From Candidatus Rokuibacteriota bacterium (GTDB lineage: Bacteria > Methylomirabilota > Methylomirabilia > Rokubacteriales > CSP1-6), in NCBI GenBank assembly GCA_003220345.1, contig QHSC01000092.1:1-64000 (forward strand): DNA of 64,000 nt, read 5' to 3'. The first letter of the stretch is position 1, and each line of letters begins with the position of its first letter. Shown in pieces: positions 55,327-64,000 of the stretch. Below the pieces are notes generated by a model. That model was not told the DNA's origin. It made no database searches and worked only from the letters and a program-made list of their open reading frames with translations. Position numbers and translations under genes: made by a program.

Positions 55327-58050
55327 CTAGGCGTCGAGGAGTTCGCGCAGCTTGCGGGTGAGGACGGCTTCGGTGAACGGCTTCTGGAGGAACTCCGTCT
55401 GGGGAGCGAGCACCCCGTGGTGCACGACGGCATGGTCCGTATAGCCCGACATGTAGAGGACCTTGGTCTCCGGCCGCTGGGCGGCGAGCCGCTCGGCCAG
55501 CTCACGCCCGTTCATCTCCGGCATGACCACGTCGGTGAGCATCAGGTCGATCTTCCCCGCGTGCGCCGCGCTGATCCCGAGGGCCTCCGCGCCGTGGCGG
55601 GCCTCCAGGACGGTGTAGCCGCAGCCCGCGAGGATGTCGCGGGCGAGATCGCGCACCGCGTCCTCGTCCTCGACGAGGAGAACGGTCTCCATGCCGTGGG
55701 CCGGCGCGGCGAGGAGAACGCCCCCGTGGCCTGCGTCGACGGGTTCCCCGACCCGCGGCAGGTAGATCTTGAACGTGGTGCCCTGCCCCGGCTCGCTATA
55801 GACCCAGATATTTCCACCGCTCTGCTTGACGATGCCGTAGACCATGGCCAGGCCCAGCCCGGTCCCCTTGCGCGGCCCCTTGGTCGTGAAAAACGGCTCG
55901 AAAATGCGTGCCTGCGTCTGCGCATCCATGCCGGTGCCGGTATCGCTCAGGGCCAGCATGACGTGCGGCCCCGGCCGCGCCCCCACGTGCTTGCGCGCAT
56001 AGGCGACATCCAGCTCGATGTTGGCCGTCTCGAGGGTGAGCCGTCCTCCCTCGGGCATCGCGTCACGCGCGTTGACGGCCAGGTTCATGATGATCTGCTC
56101 GATCTGCCCCGGATCGGCCTTCACATGCCCGAGGGACGAGCCCAGGCCGGTGACGAGGGCGATGTCCTCTCCGATCAACCGCCGGAGCATCTCGCCCATC
56201 TTCGAGACGACCGCGTTCAGGTCGAGCACCGCCGGGTTCAGCACCTGCTTCCGGCTGAAGGCGAGGAGCTGACGCGTCAGGTCGGCGGCCCGGAGCGCCG
56301 TCTGCTCGATGACCTTGGCTGTCGAGTGCCTCGGGTCCGCGTCGCCGAGGTCCTTCATGAGCATCTCCGTCCGGCCCATGATCACCATGAGGAGGTTGTT
56401 GAAGTCGTGGGCGACCCCGCCCGCCAGATGCCCGATGGCTTCCATCTTGCCGGCCTGGGCGAGCTGATCCTGGGTCTGGGCGAGCTCTTCGTAGGCCCGC
56501 TGCGTCTCGTGGTAGAGCCGGCTGTTCTCGAGGGCGACCGCAGCCTGCGCGGCAAAGGCGGTGGCGATGATCAGATCCTCGGCGCAGAACCCCTCCGGCC
56601 GGCGAGAGAGAATGGTGAGGACGCCCACGACGCGCTCTCCAACCTTGACGGGCACGGCAAGCATGGCTCGGTAGCCGCGTCGCGAACAGCTCTCTCGATG
56701 TGTCGCCGTCACCCGCAGATCGTTCGCGAGGTCCGCCACGAGGAGCGGCTCGCCGCCCACGGCGACCCGTCCGGCGAGGCTCTCTCCGAACTTGAGCCGG
56801 GGGGTGATCAGGACTTCCTTGGCGTCGCCCCACGATCCGGCCAGCACGAGCTCCTCGCCTTCCACGCGCCGGAACCCGACCGATTCCGAGTTGAGAAGCC
56901 GGCCGCACGCTTCGGATATCGTGGTGAGCAGCGATTCCACCGGCTGGATCTTGGAGAGCTGGCGGCTCACCTCGAGGAGCGTCTCCAGGTGGTTCTGATG
57001 GGTCTGCACGGCCTCCCGCATCCGGGCATTGCGAATCGCGATGGCGGCCTGGTCGGCAAGCAGCGCGATGAGCTCCCGTTCTTCCGAGGTGAAAGACCGC
57101 GGCTCGCGGAAGAAGATGGCCAGCACCCCCACGGTCTGCTCGTCGGCAATCAGGGGAAGGCCGGCAAAGCCGCGGAGCCCGGCCACCGTGGAAAGGCGCC
57201 GGTTGCGCAGCTTGGGATCATTGCCGATATCCAGAATGTAGTCAGGCGTCCGCGACTCGGCGATGCGTCCGGTCAGACCCTCGCCATACGGGATGACCGG
57301 GACCTCGGTCACGATCTGCTCGACCTGGGGATCGAAGCTGAAGCCACCTTCGGTGCGAAGCACGCGGGCCACCGGATCCGCCACGGAGACGCGAGTGCTC
57401 GCGGCGCCGAGCAAGGTGGTGGCCGCCCGCGCCACCGCCTGGCAGACCTCGGAGGCGCCCTCGGCCGAGGTCATCAGCCGCGTGAGCGCGCTGAGGGTTT
57501 TGAGCTTGTCCGCGCGCGCCTCGGCTTCCCGGTAGAGACGGGCATTCTCGAGAGCGATGGCCGCCTGAGCCGCGAAGGCGGTGGCGATCGACACGTCCTC
57601 CGACGAGAAGCCCTCCGCGCGCAGGGTGCGAATGCTCAGCGCTCCCAGCACCTGCTCGCCGATCTTGAGGGGCACACCGAGAAACGCGCGATAGCCGCCG
57701 CGCAGGTAGGCCACGCGGCTGGCCGGGGCGATTCGCGGATCGTTCGCGGGGTCCGACAGGAGGAGGGGCTCGCCCGTGGCGACGACGGTGCCGGTCAGAC
57801 TCTCGCCGATCTTGATCCTCGCGTTCGGCATAGCCGTCTGGGCATCGCCCCAGACGCCCATGAGCACGAGTTCATCACCCTCCACCACTCGGATGCCTAC
57901 GGAATCCGAGTCGAGGAGAGACCCGCACGCCTCGGCCATCTTCCCCAGCAGCTTCTCCAGAGGAAGGAACGCCGAGAGCTGACGGGTGATCTCGAGCAGC
58001 GTTTCGAGCCGCGGCGGTATGGTCGACAGCTCAGCCGTAGGTGCGGCCAT
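55327..58050 (-). CDS. Soluble hybrid sensor histidine kinase: GAF-GAF-GAF-HisKA-HATPase-REC
   Basis: Likely start MAAPTAELSTIPPRLETLLEITRQL; three GAF domains; AIGHLAGGVAHDFNNLLMVIMGR; GTGLGLAMVYGIVKQSGG; C-terminal REC LMLTDVVMPEMNG. Confidence 0.92.
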   Translation of the reverse strand: MAAPTAELSTIPPRLETLLEITRQLSAFLPLEKLLGKMAEACGSLLDSDSVGIRVVEGDELVLMGVWGDAQTAMPNARIKIGESLTGTVVATGEPLLLSDPANDPRIAPASRVAYLRGGYRAFLGVPLKIGEQVLGALSIRTLRAEGFSSEDVSIATAFAAQAAIALENARLYREAEARADKLKTLSALTRLMTSAEGASEVCQAVARAATTLLGAASTRVSVADPVARVLRTEGGFSFDPQVEQIVTEVPVIPYGEGLTGRIAESRTPDYILDIGNDPKLRNRRLSTVAGLRGFAGLPLIADEQTVGVLAIFFREPRSFTSEERELIALLADQAAIAIRNARMREAVQTHQNHLETLLEVSRQLSKIQPVESLLTTISEACGRLLNSESVGFRRVEGEELVLAGSWGDAKEVLITPRLKFGESLAGRVAVGGEPLLVADLANDLRVTATHRESCSRRGYRAMLAVPVKVGERVVGVLTILSRRPEGFCAEDLIIATAFAAQAAVALENSRLYHETQRAYEELAQTQDQLAQAGKMEAIGHLAGGVAHDFNNLLMVIMGRTEMLMKDLGDADPRHSTAKVIEQTALRAADLTRQLLAFSRKQVLNPAVLDLNAVVSKMGEMLRRLIGEDIALVTGLGSSLGHVKADPGQIEQIIMNLAVNARDAMPEGGRLTLETANIELDVAYARKHVGARPGPHVMLALSDTGTGMDAQTQARIFEPFFTTKGPRKGTGLGLAMVYGIVKQSGGNIWVYSEPGQGTTFKIYLPRVGEPVDAGHGGVLLAAPAHGMETVLLVEDEDAVRDLARDILAGCGYTVLEARHGAEALGISAAHAGKIDLMLTDVVMPEMNGRELAERLAAQRPETKVLYMSGYTDHAVVHHGVLAPQTEFLQKPFTEAVLTRKLRELLDA

Positions 58051-58222
58051 CACGTCCTCTCTCGAAGGTCCGTTAGCCAACGGTCGAGCATCGTGTCTAG
58101 AGCGCTTATTGGGTTTCATTCGGTGAGTCACAAGAGCCCGGTGGGGAGACTCGCAAGCCCCATGCCACGGTCGACCACTCGCCGAAAGCGTACTAAGTAG
58201 CTGAAGTGTCGGCAGAAATGGA

Positions 58223-58256
58223 CTCATCTGAGACTGTCAAACGATTGACAGATGAG
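58223..58256. promoter_or_regulatory. Palindromic operator-like site in divergent intergenic region
   Basis: ctcatctg-agac-tgtcaa-acga-ttgaca-gatgag: perfect TGTCAA-N4-TTGACA core flanked by CTCATC/GATGAG. Confidence 0.5.
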
Positions 58257-58418
58257 GGACGGGCCAACACTTTGGGTTGAGTTGTGACAACTATTTGCGG
58301 TGCCTCGATTGGATGGAAGATCGGACGGCGGGCGCTCGCCAACTGCCCTTGCGCATTGGGATTGAGCGTGCCAGGGCGCTGCGGGACGAGTCGCTCTCCA
58401 ACGAAGTCGCGCGCCCTG

Positions 58419-58447
58419 TTGACCGGGCCCGCCACCATCGCTACACT
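58419..58447 (+). promoter_or_regulatory. Candidate sigma70-type promoter TTGACC-N17-TACACT for the cyclase gene
   Basis: -35 at 58419-58424, -10 at 58442-58447, 17-nt spacer, 49 nt before the GTG start. Confidence 0.5.
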
Positions 58448-58495
58448 CCCCTGTTATCGGGTGCGAGTTGTGCCTATTTTGCAGGAGGTTGTACC

Positions 58496-61400
58496 GTGAC
58501 GTGTCCGCGCTGTCAGGCTCCCGCTCGCGAAGGCGCCAAGTTCTGCGAGCAGTGCGGCGCGCGTCTGGCCACGACCTGTCCCTCGTGCAACGCCGAGACC
58601 GCCACGGGCAGCCGATTCTGCGGCGCCTGCGGCACACCTCTGGCGGGAGCGGCGCCCACCCCCACGCGCTTCGGTGATCCGCAGTCCTATACGCCCAAGC
58701 ACCTCGCGGACAAGATCCTCACGGCGCGGGCCCAGCTCGAGGGGGAGCGCAAGCTCGTCACCGTGGTCTTTGCCGATCTCAAGGGCTCCATGGAGCTCCT
58801 GGCCGACCGCGATCCCGAGGAAGCGCGCAAGCTTCTCGATCCGGTGCTCGAGCGGATGATGGAAGCGGTGCATCGCTACGAGGGCACCGTCAACCAGGTC
58901 ATGGGCGACGGCATCATGGCCCTCTTCGGCGCCCCCGTGAGTCACGAGGATCACGCGGTGCGCGCCTGCCATGCCGCGCTCCGGATGCAGGAGACGGTCG
59001 GCTGGTACGCGGACGAGCTCCGGCGCGCGCAGGGCATCGACGTCCAGATCCGCGTGGGGCTCAATTCGGGCGAGGTGGTGGTGCGGGCGATCGACAGCGA
59101 TCTCCACATGGACTACTCCGCCATCGGCCAGACCACGCACCTGGCCGCGCGGATGGAGCAGCTCGCGCGCCCGGGCACCGCTCTCATGACCAAGGACACC
59201 CTTCGCCTGGCCGAGGGCTACATCGAGGTCCGGCCTCTCGGCCCCGTGCCCGTGCGCGGGCTCGCGGAGACCATCGAGGTCTTCGAGATCGTGCGCGCCG
59301 GCGCCGTGCGCTCGCGGCTGCAGGCGGCGGCGGCGCGCGGGCTGACGCCGTTCGTCGGGCGCGACGCCGAGCTGGTCCGGCTGCGCCAGACGCTCGAGAA
59401 GGCGCACGCGGGCCAGGGACAGCTCGTGGCGGTGTCGGGAGAGCCCGGCGTGGGCAAGTCCCGGCTCTTCTGGGAGTTCACCCACTCCCACCGCACGCAC
59501 GGCTGGCTCATCCTCGAGAGCTCGCCGGTCTCCTACGGGAAGATGAACTCGTACCTGCCCGTGAGCGACCTGCTCAAGACCTACTTCGGCATCGGCGACC
59601 ACGACGATGGCCGGCGCATCCGCGAGAAGGTCACGGGCAAGCTCCTCACCCTGGACGAGACGCTGCGCCCCACCATCCCCGTTTTTCTCTCGCTGCTCGA
59701 CGTGCCCATGGACGACGGCGAGTGGCAGGAGCCCGATCCGCGCGAGCGGCGTCGGCGGACCCTCGACGCCCTCAAGCGACTCCTCCTGCGCGAGAGCCAG
59801 GTGCAGCCGCTCCTCGTCATCTTCGAGAACCTCAACTGGGTCGACTCGGAGACCCAGGCCTTCCTCGACAGCCTCGTGGAAAGCCTGCCCGCCGCGCGCA
59901 TCTTGCTGATGGTGAACTACCGGCCGGAATACACGCACGGGTGGGGTGGCAAGAGCTATTACACCCAGTTCCGCATGGATCCGCTCCAGCCCGAGAGCGC
60001 GGAGGAGCTCCTGCAGGCGCTCCTGGGCACCGACGCGGCCCTGGCCCCCCTCAAGCAGCTCCTCGTCAAGCAGACCGAGGGCAATCCCTTCTTCCTCGAG
60101 GAGTGCGTGCAGTCGCTCGTCGAGACCAAGGCGCTCCTGGGCGAGCGGGGCCAGTACAAGATGGCAAAGTCCATCGGCACGCTCCAGATGCCGCCGACCG
60201 TGCAGGCCGTGCTCGCCGCGCGCATCGACCGGCTCCAGCCCGAGGACAAGCGGCTGCTCCAGGCCGCCTCCGTCATCGGCAAGGACGTCTCCTTCGCGCT
60301 GCTCGAGGCCATCGCCGAGCTGCCGGATGAAACGCTGAGGAGCGGGCTCATGCGGCTCCAGGCCGCGGAGTTCATCTACGAGACGAGCCTGTTCCCGACG
60401 CTCGAGTACACGTTCAAGCACGCCCTCACGCACGACGTCGCGTACGCCTCGCTGCTGCAGGGGCGGCGCCGGACCTTGCATGCGCGCGTGGTGGATGCCC
60501 TCGAGCGCGTGCAGGCCGAGCGCCTGGGCGAGCACGTGGACCGGTTGGCGCACCACGCCGTCCGCGGAGAGGTCTGGGAAAAGGCCGTGGCCTATCTCCG
60601 CCAGGCGGCGGCCAAGGCCGCCTCGCGCGCGGGCAACGAGGAAGCCGTCGCGCTCCTCGAGCAGGCCCTGCAGATCCTCGTGCACCTCCCGGACGGGCGG
60701 AGCAAGCTCGAGCTGGCCATCGACATCCGGCTCGAGCTGCGTCCGCCCCTCCTGCAGCTCGGACGCCTGCCCGAGGTTCTCCAGCTCTCTAAAGAAGCCG
60801 AGGAGCTCGGGACCGAGCTGGGCGACGAGTCGCGCCTGGCGCGCGTGTACAGCTATCTCGTCAACTACCACTACTTGAAGGGCGAGCCGGACCTGGCCAT
60901 CGACTACGGCGAGCGCTGCCTGCGCATCGCGGACGCTACGCAGGATCTGGGATTGCAGGCGCTGGCCCGCGGCTATCTCGGCTACAGCTGCCACGCCCAG
61001 GGCCAGTACCGGCGCGCGGAATTCATCCTGCGGGAGAATGTCGACGCGCTCGAGCGCACGCGCGCGACCGACACCGGCACCCAGACGGCGATCTCGTACG
61101 TCACCTCGAGCGGGTGGCTGGCCTTCACTCTGGCCGAGCTCGGGGATTTCCACGCCGCGGATGCGTGCGCGGACCAGGCCATGCGCGCGGCCGATGCGGC
61201 AGGACACGTGTATGGCCAGACCATCGCGCGCACGCTGGCCGGGCTCGTGTGGCTCCGGCGGGGCCATCTCGATCGCGCGCGCGAGCTGCTCCAGCCGAGC
61301 CTGGACGCCTGCCGCGAGAAGCATCTCGACGTGTGGCGGCCCATTCCCTCCTCGCTCCTGGGCTTGACGCTGGCCCTGCGCGGTCACGTCGATTCCGCCC

Positions 61401-62110
61401 TGCCCCTCCTCGAGGACGGCGTGCACCTGAGCGAGGTGCTCGGCATCAACGCCTACCTGGCCCTGTGGACGCTCCACAAGGCCGAAGGCCTGCTCGCGGC
61501 CGGCGAGCCCGCGCGAGCGGGAGAAGCGGCCCGGCACGCTCTCGACCTCGCCATCGCGCACAAGGAGCGGGGGCACCAGGCCTGGGCGTGGCGGCTCCTG
61601 GGTGAGGTGGCGAGCCGCGAGGGCGGGGCGTCGCTCGCGCAGGCGGAAGAGCACTATCGCCAGGCTCTCGGCATCGCCGAGGAGCTCAAGATGCAGCCGC
61701 TGGTGGCTCACGTGCGCATGGGGTGGGGGCGCGTGTGCCGGCTCCGGGGCGATCGCATGCGGGCCGAGGAGCACTTGGTCGCGGCCTTCACCCTGTTCCG
61801 CGAGATGGACGTGCCATTCTGGGTCAAGAAGTGTGGGGAGGAGATGATGCAAGTCGGCGAGATCTTCATCGTGGCGCGCTACAATCCGCAGCTCTACGAA
61901 TATCTCCAGCGCGAGTTCAGCGGCCAGGACCGTGTGCGCATCATCATGGATCGGCGCGTGAGCGAGCGGCGGCAGAGCCGCGGCGCCGCCGCCGAGGAGC
62001 GGCGGCAGAGCGACCGGCGTCAGCACGCGGACGTGGACACGAACTTGCGCGAGCGCGGCTTCGTCATCCTGCCTTCGGAAAGCGCGGGTGGCGGGGCCGA
62101 CGCCTCGTGA
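58496..62110 (+). CDS. Class III adenylate/guanylate cyclase-AAA ATPase-TPR protein with N-terminal double zinc ribbon
   Basis: gcaggagg Shine-Dalgarno; CPRCQAPAREGAKFCEQCG and CPSCNAETATGSRFCGACG ribbons; cyclase VTVVFADLKGSMELL, MGDGIMALFGAP; AAA_16 VAVSGEPGVGKSRLFWEF; long TPR region. Confidence 0.93.
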   Translation: MTCPRCQAPAREGAKFCEQCGARLATTCPSCNAETATGSRFCGACGTPLAGAAPTPTRFGDPQSYTPKHLADKILTARAQLEGERKLVTVVFADLKGSMELLADRDPEEARKLLDPVLERMMEAVHRYEGTVNQVMGDGIMALFGAPVSHEDHAVRACHAALRMQETVGWYADELRRAQGIDVQIRVGLNSGEVVVRAIDSDLHMDYSAIGQTTHLAARMEQLARPGTALMTKDTLRLAEGYIEVRPLGPVPVRGLAETIEVFEIVRAGAVRSRLQAAAARGLTPFVGRDAELVRLRQTLEKAHAGQGQLVAVSGEPGVGKSRLFWEFTHSHRTHGWLILESSPVSYGKMNSYLPVSDLLKTYFGIGDHDDGRRIREKVTGKLLTLDETLRPTIPVFLSLLDVPMDDGEWQEPDPRERRRRTLDALKRLLLRESQVQPLLVIFENLNWVDSETQAFLDSLVESLPAARILLMVNYRPEYTHGWGGKSYYTQFRMDPLQPESAEELLQALLGTDAALAPLKQLLVKQTEGNPFFLEECVQSLVETKALLGERGQYKMAKSIGTLQMPPTVQAVLAARIDRLQPEDKRLLQAASVIGKDVSFALLEAIAELPDETLRSGLMRLQAAEFIYETSLFPTLEYTFKHALTHDVAYASLLQGRRRTLHARVVDALERVQAERLGEHVDRLAHHAVRGEVWEKAVAYLRQAAAKAASRAGNEEAVALLEQALQILVHLPDGRSKLELAIDIRLELRPPLLQLGRLPEVLQLSKEAEELGTELGDESRLARVYSYLVNYHYLKGEPDLAIDYGERCLRIADATQDLGLQALARGYLGYSCHAQGQYRRAEFILRENVDALERTRATDTGTQTAISYVTSSGWLAFTLAELGDFHAADACADQAMRAADAAGHVYGQTIARTLAGLVWLRRGHLDRARELLQPSLDACREKHLDVWRPIPSSLLGLTLALRGHVDSALPLLEDGVHLSEVLGINAYLALWTLHKAEGLLAAGEPARAGEAARHALDLAIAHKERGHQAWAWRLLGEVASREGGASLAQAEEHYRQALGIAEELKMQPLVAHVRMGWGRVCRLRGDRMRAEEHLVAAFTLFREMDVPFWVKKCGEEMMQVGEIFIVARYNPQLYEYLQREFSGQDRVRIIMDRRVSERRQSRGAAAEERRQSDRRQHADVDTNLRERGFVILPSESAGGGADAS

Positions 62111-62529
62111 AGGGCATCGCGCTCTCGGACGACGTCAAGGCCCTGGTGCGGGGCGCCAACTTCGCCCACCTCGCCACTCTCATGCCCGACGGCTCGCCCC
62201 AGGTGGCGCCCGTCTGGGTCGATCTCGAGGGTGATCGCATCCTCGTGTGCACGGGGGAGAACTCCCTCAAGGCCAAGAACACGCGGCGGGACTCCCGCGT
62301 GGGCATGTCCATCGTGTCCTTCGACAATCCCTACGTGGAGGCCCAGCTCCGGGGTCGCGTGGCCGAGCGCTGGAAGGACGCGGACTTCAAGATCATGGAT
62401 CGCGTGTCGCGCAAGTACACGGGCAAGGAGTTTCCCATGCGACAGAATCCCGCCGAGCGCATCGTGCTCGTGGTCGAGATCGAGCGCCAGCGCTTCACCC
62501 GCCTGCCCTTCACGCACTCGCCGGCGTGA
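62107..62529 (+). CDS. PPOX-class F420-dependent (pyridoxamine 5'-phosphate oxidase-like) protein
   Basis: NFAHLATLMPDGSPQVAPVWVDLEGDRILVCTGENSLKAKNTRRDSRVGMSIV; GTG start overlaps the upstream stop. Confidence 0.88.
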   Translation: MKGIALSDDVKALVRGANFAHLATLMPDGSPQVAPVWVDLEGDRILVCTGENSLKAKNTRRDSRVGMSIVSFDNPYVEAQLRGRVAERWKDADFKIMDRVSRKYTGKEFPMRQNPAERIVLVVEIERQRFTRLPFTHSPA

Positions 62530-62531
62530 CC

Positions 62532-63053
62532 ATGCTCACGCGGGCGACGATCACCGAGCTCCACACCGACACCATCGATTCCGAGATCGGGCCCATCGTC
62601 ATCGTCACCCGCCCCGGGGCGCTGTGCGCCGTCGATTTCGCAGAGTGTGACGAGCGCATGAAGACGCTGCTCTCGCGCCGCTTCGAGGATTTCGCGCTCG
62701 TGCACGAGGACAACCCCCTCGGCGTCAGCGAGAGACTCCTCGCCTACTTCGCCAAGGACTATGCCGCGCTGGACGACGTCGTGGTGGACACGGGGGGCAC
62801 GGAGTTCCAGCGCCGCGTGTGGGTCGCCCTTCGCGCGATTCCTCCCGGCTCCACCCGCACCTATGGGGAGCTGGCCTCGCAGCTCGGCGGTCCCAACGCC
62901 TCCCGTGCCGTGGGCCTGGCCAACTCGCAGAATCCCCTCTCCATCGTGGTTCCCTGCCATCGCCTCGTGGGCAGCGACGGCTCCCTCACGGGGTATGCGG
63001 GCGGGCTCGCGCGCAAGCATTGGCTCTTGCGCCACGAGGGCGCCATCCTCTGA
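62532..63053 (+). CDS. ogt: Methylated-DNA--[protein]-cysteine S-methyltransferase
   Basis: GTEFQRRVWVALRAIPPGSTRTYGELASQLGGPNASRAVGLANSQNPLSIVVPCHRLVGSDGSLTGYAGGL with PCHR active site. Confidence 0.95.
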   Translation: MLTRATITELHTDTIDSEIGPIVIVTRPGALCAVDFAECDERMKTLLSRRFEDFALVHEDNPLGVSERLLAYFAKDYAALDDVVVDTGGTEFQRRVWVALRAIPPGSTRTYGELASQLGGPNASRAVGLANSQNPLSIVVPCHRLVGSDGSLTGYAGGLARKHWLLRHEGAIL

Positions 63054-63061
63054 TCCGCGCG

Positions 63062-64000
63062 GTGGTGTGTCGCGAGCTCGGGCCCCCCGAGCTCATGGCC
63101 GTCGAGGAGATACCGCGGAAGACGCTTGGACATGGACAGATCCGCGTCCGGATCCGCGCCGCCGGCGTCAATTTTCCCGATGTCTTGATGGCGGCGGGCC
63201 TGTATCAGCTCAAGCCCGAGCGCCCATTCACGCCGGGATTCGAGGGGGCGGGCGAAGTCGTCGAGTCAGGCCCGGAGGCGCGGGGCTTCGCCGCCGGAGA
63301 CCGTGTCATCGTCCACCAGCGCTTCGGCTGCTACGCCGACGAAGCGGTGGTCGAGCCCGCCCAGCTCGAGCCGCTGCCCGCCGACTTCAGCTTCGCCGAG
63401 GGCGCCTCGTTCCTCGTCGCCTCGCATACCGCCTATCATGGCCTCGTCCAGCGCGGGCATCTCGGCCGGGGCGAGACGCTGCTCGTCCACGGCGCGGCGG
63501 GAGGCGTGGGGCTGGCCGCCGTGGAGCTGGGCAAGATCCTGGGCGCCACCGTCATCGCCACCGCCTCGAGCGAGGAGAAGCTGGCGGCGGCCAAGAGCCG
63601 CGGCGCCGATCACGGCATCAACTACGAGGCCGAGCCCTTCCCGGAGGCGGTCAAGCGCCTCACGGGTGGCGCGGGAGCCGACGTCATCTACGATCCTGTG
63701 GGTGGCGCGGTCTTCGAGCAGTCGCTGCGCTGCATCGCCTTCGGCGGGCGCTTGCTCACGGTGGGCTTCGCGAGCGGCACTCTCCCCATCGTGAAGGCCA
63801 ATCTCGTGCTCATCAAGGGCTGCTCGGTGGTCGGGGTGCGCGCGGGCGAGGCCGGCCGCCGGAATCCCGCGCTCCGCAAAGCCGCCGTCGAGGCGCTGTT
63901 CACGCTCGCCGCCGCAGGCAAGCTGAAGCCCCACGTCTCGGCCGTGTTCCCCCTGGAGCGCTTCGCGGAGGCGATGCGCCTCCTGAGCGATCGGAAGGCG
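63062..64000 (+). CDS. NADPH:quinone oxidoreductase family (zinc-less MDR), 3' truncated by window edge
   Basis: Not in the ORF track; frame reads VVCRELGPPELMAVEEIPRKTLGHGQIRVRIRAAGVNFPDVLMAAGLYQ...LVHGAAGGVGLAAVELGKILGATVIATASSEEKL. Start (CTG 63050 or GTG 63062) uncertain. Confidence 0.88.
   Translation, partial: MVCRELGPPELMAVEEIPRKTLGHGQIRVRIRAAGVNFPDVLMAAGLYQLKPERPFTPGFEGAGEVVESGPEARGFAAGDRVIVHQRFGCYADEAVVEPAQLEPLPADFSFAEGASFLVASHTAYHGLVQRGHLGRGETLLVHGAAGGVGLAAVELGKILGATVIATASSEEKLAAAKSRGADHGINYEAEPFPEAVKRLTGGAGADVIYDPVGGAVFEQSLRCIAFGGRLLTVGFASGTLPIVKANLVLIKGCSVVGVRAGEAGRRNPALRKAAVEALFTLAAAGKLKPHVSAVFPLERFAEAMRLLSDRKA

Noticed and set aside
55417-58200. 927 aa plus-strand ORF opposite the triple-GAF kinase
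   Set aside because: Same antisense artefact; the minus strand has intact GAF/HisKA/HATPase/REC motifs.
58454-62026. 1190 aa minus-strand ORF opposite the cyclase gene
   Set aside because: Antisense shadow ORF of a high-GC coding gene; composition is low-complexity and no domain is recognisable, while the + strand encodes a clear multi-domain protein.

Overview
High-GC bacterial chromosomal segment of about 64 kb. Gene style resembles Candidatus Rokubacteria / Methylomirabilota-type soil genomes (inference only). It is densely coding and dominated by solute uptake and organic-acid/CoA metabolism. I see three branched-chain-amino-acid-type (HAAT/Liv) ABC systems, one NitT/TauT-type system, one CUT1 sugar-type system without an adjacent ATPase, and one Dpp/Opp-type binding protein. 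Other genes include hydantoinase-MaoC-CitE-like, CaiB, PoxB, an EgtB/SenA-like enzyme, MR/MLE, SDRs, 3-HIBADH, RidA, a short MetE, PrpD, PhzF, a split TPP decarboxylase, two hybrid histidine kinases and a large class III cyclase-AAA-TPR protein. No tRNA, rRNA, CRISPR array, phage or intact transposase was recognised. Main points for follow-up: (1) a one-ORF LivG-LivF fusion whose junction looks like an in-frame deletion removing the start of LivF; (2) an orphan hexaheme protein that reads as a monoheme cytochrome c fused to an ActA-like (alternative complex III) pentaheme domain; (3) two copies of a GGGGTCAGGTCTCACA palindromic element; (4) a 174-bp inverted repeat plus two foreign-looking genes inside a liv operon; (5) a 55-bp tandem repeat that forms the C-terminus of a hybrid kinase; (6) a start-less TOBE-domain remnant; (7) a divergent control region between a triple-GAF kinase and the cyclase. 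No wholly new system is demonstrated; these are leads.
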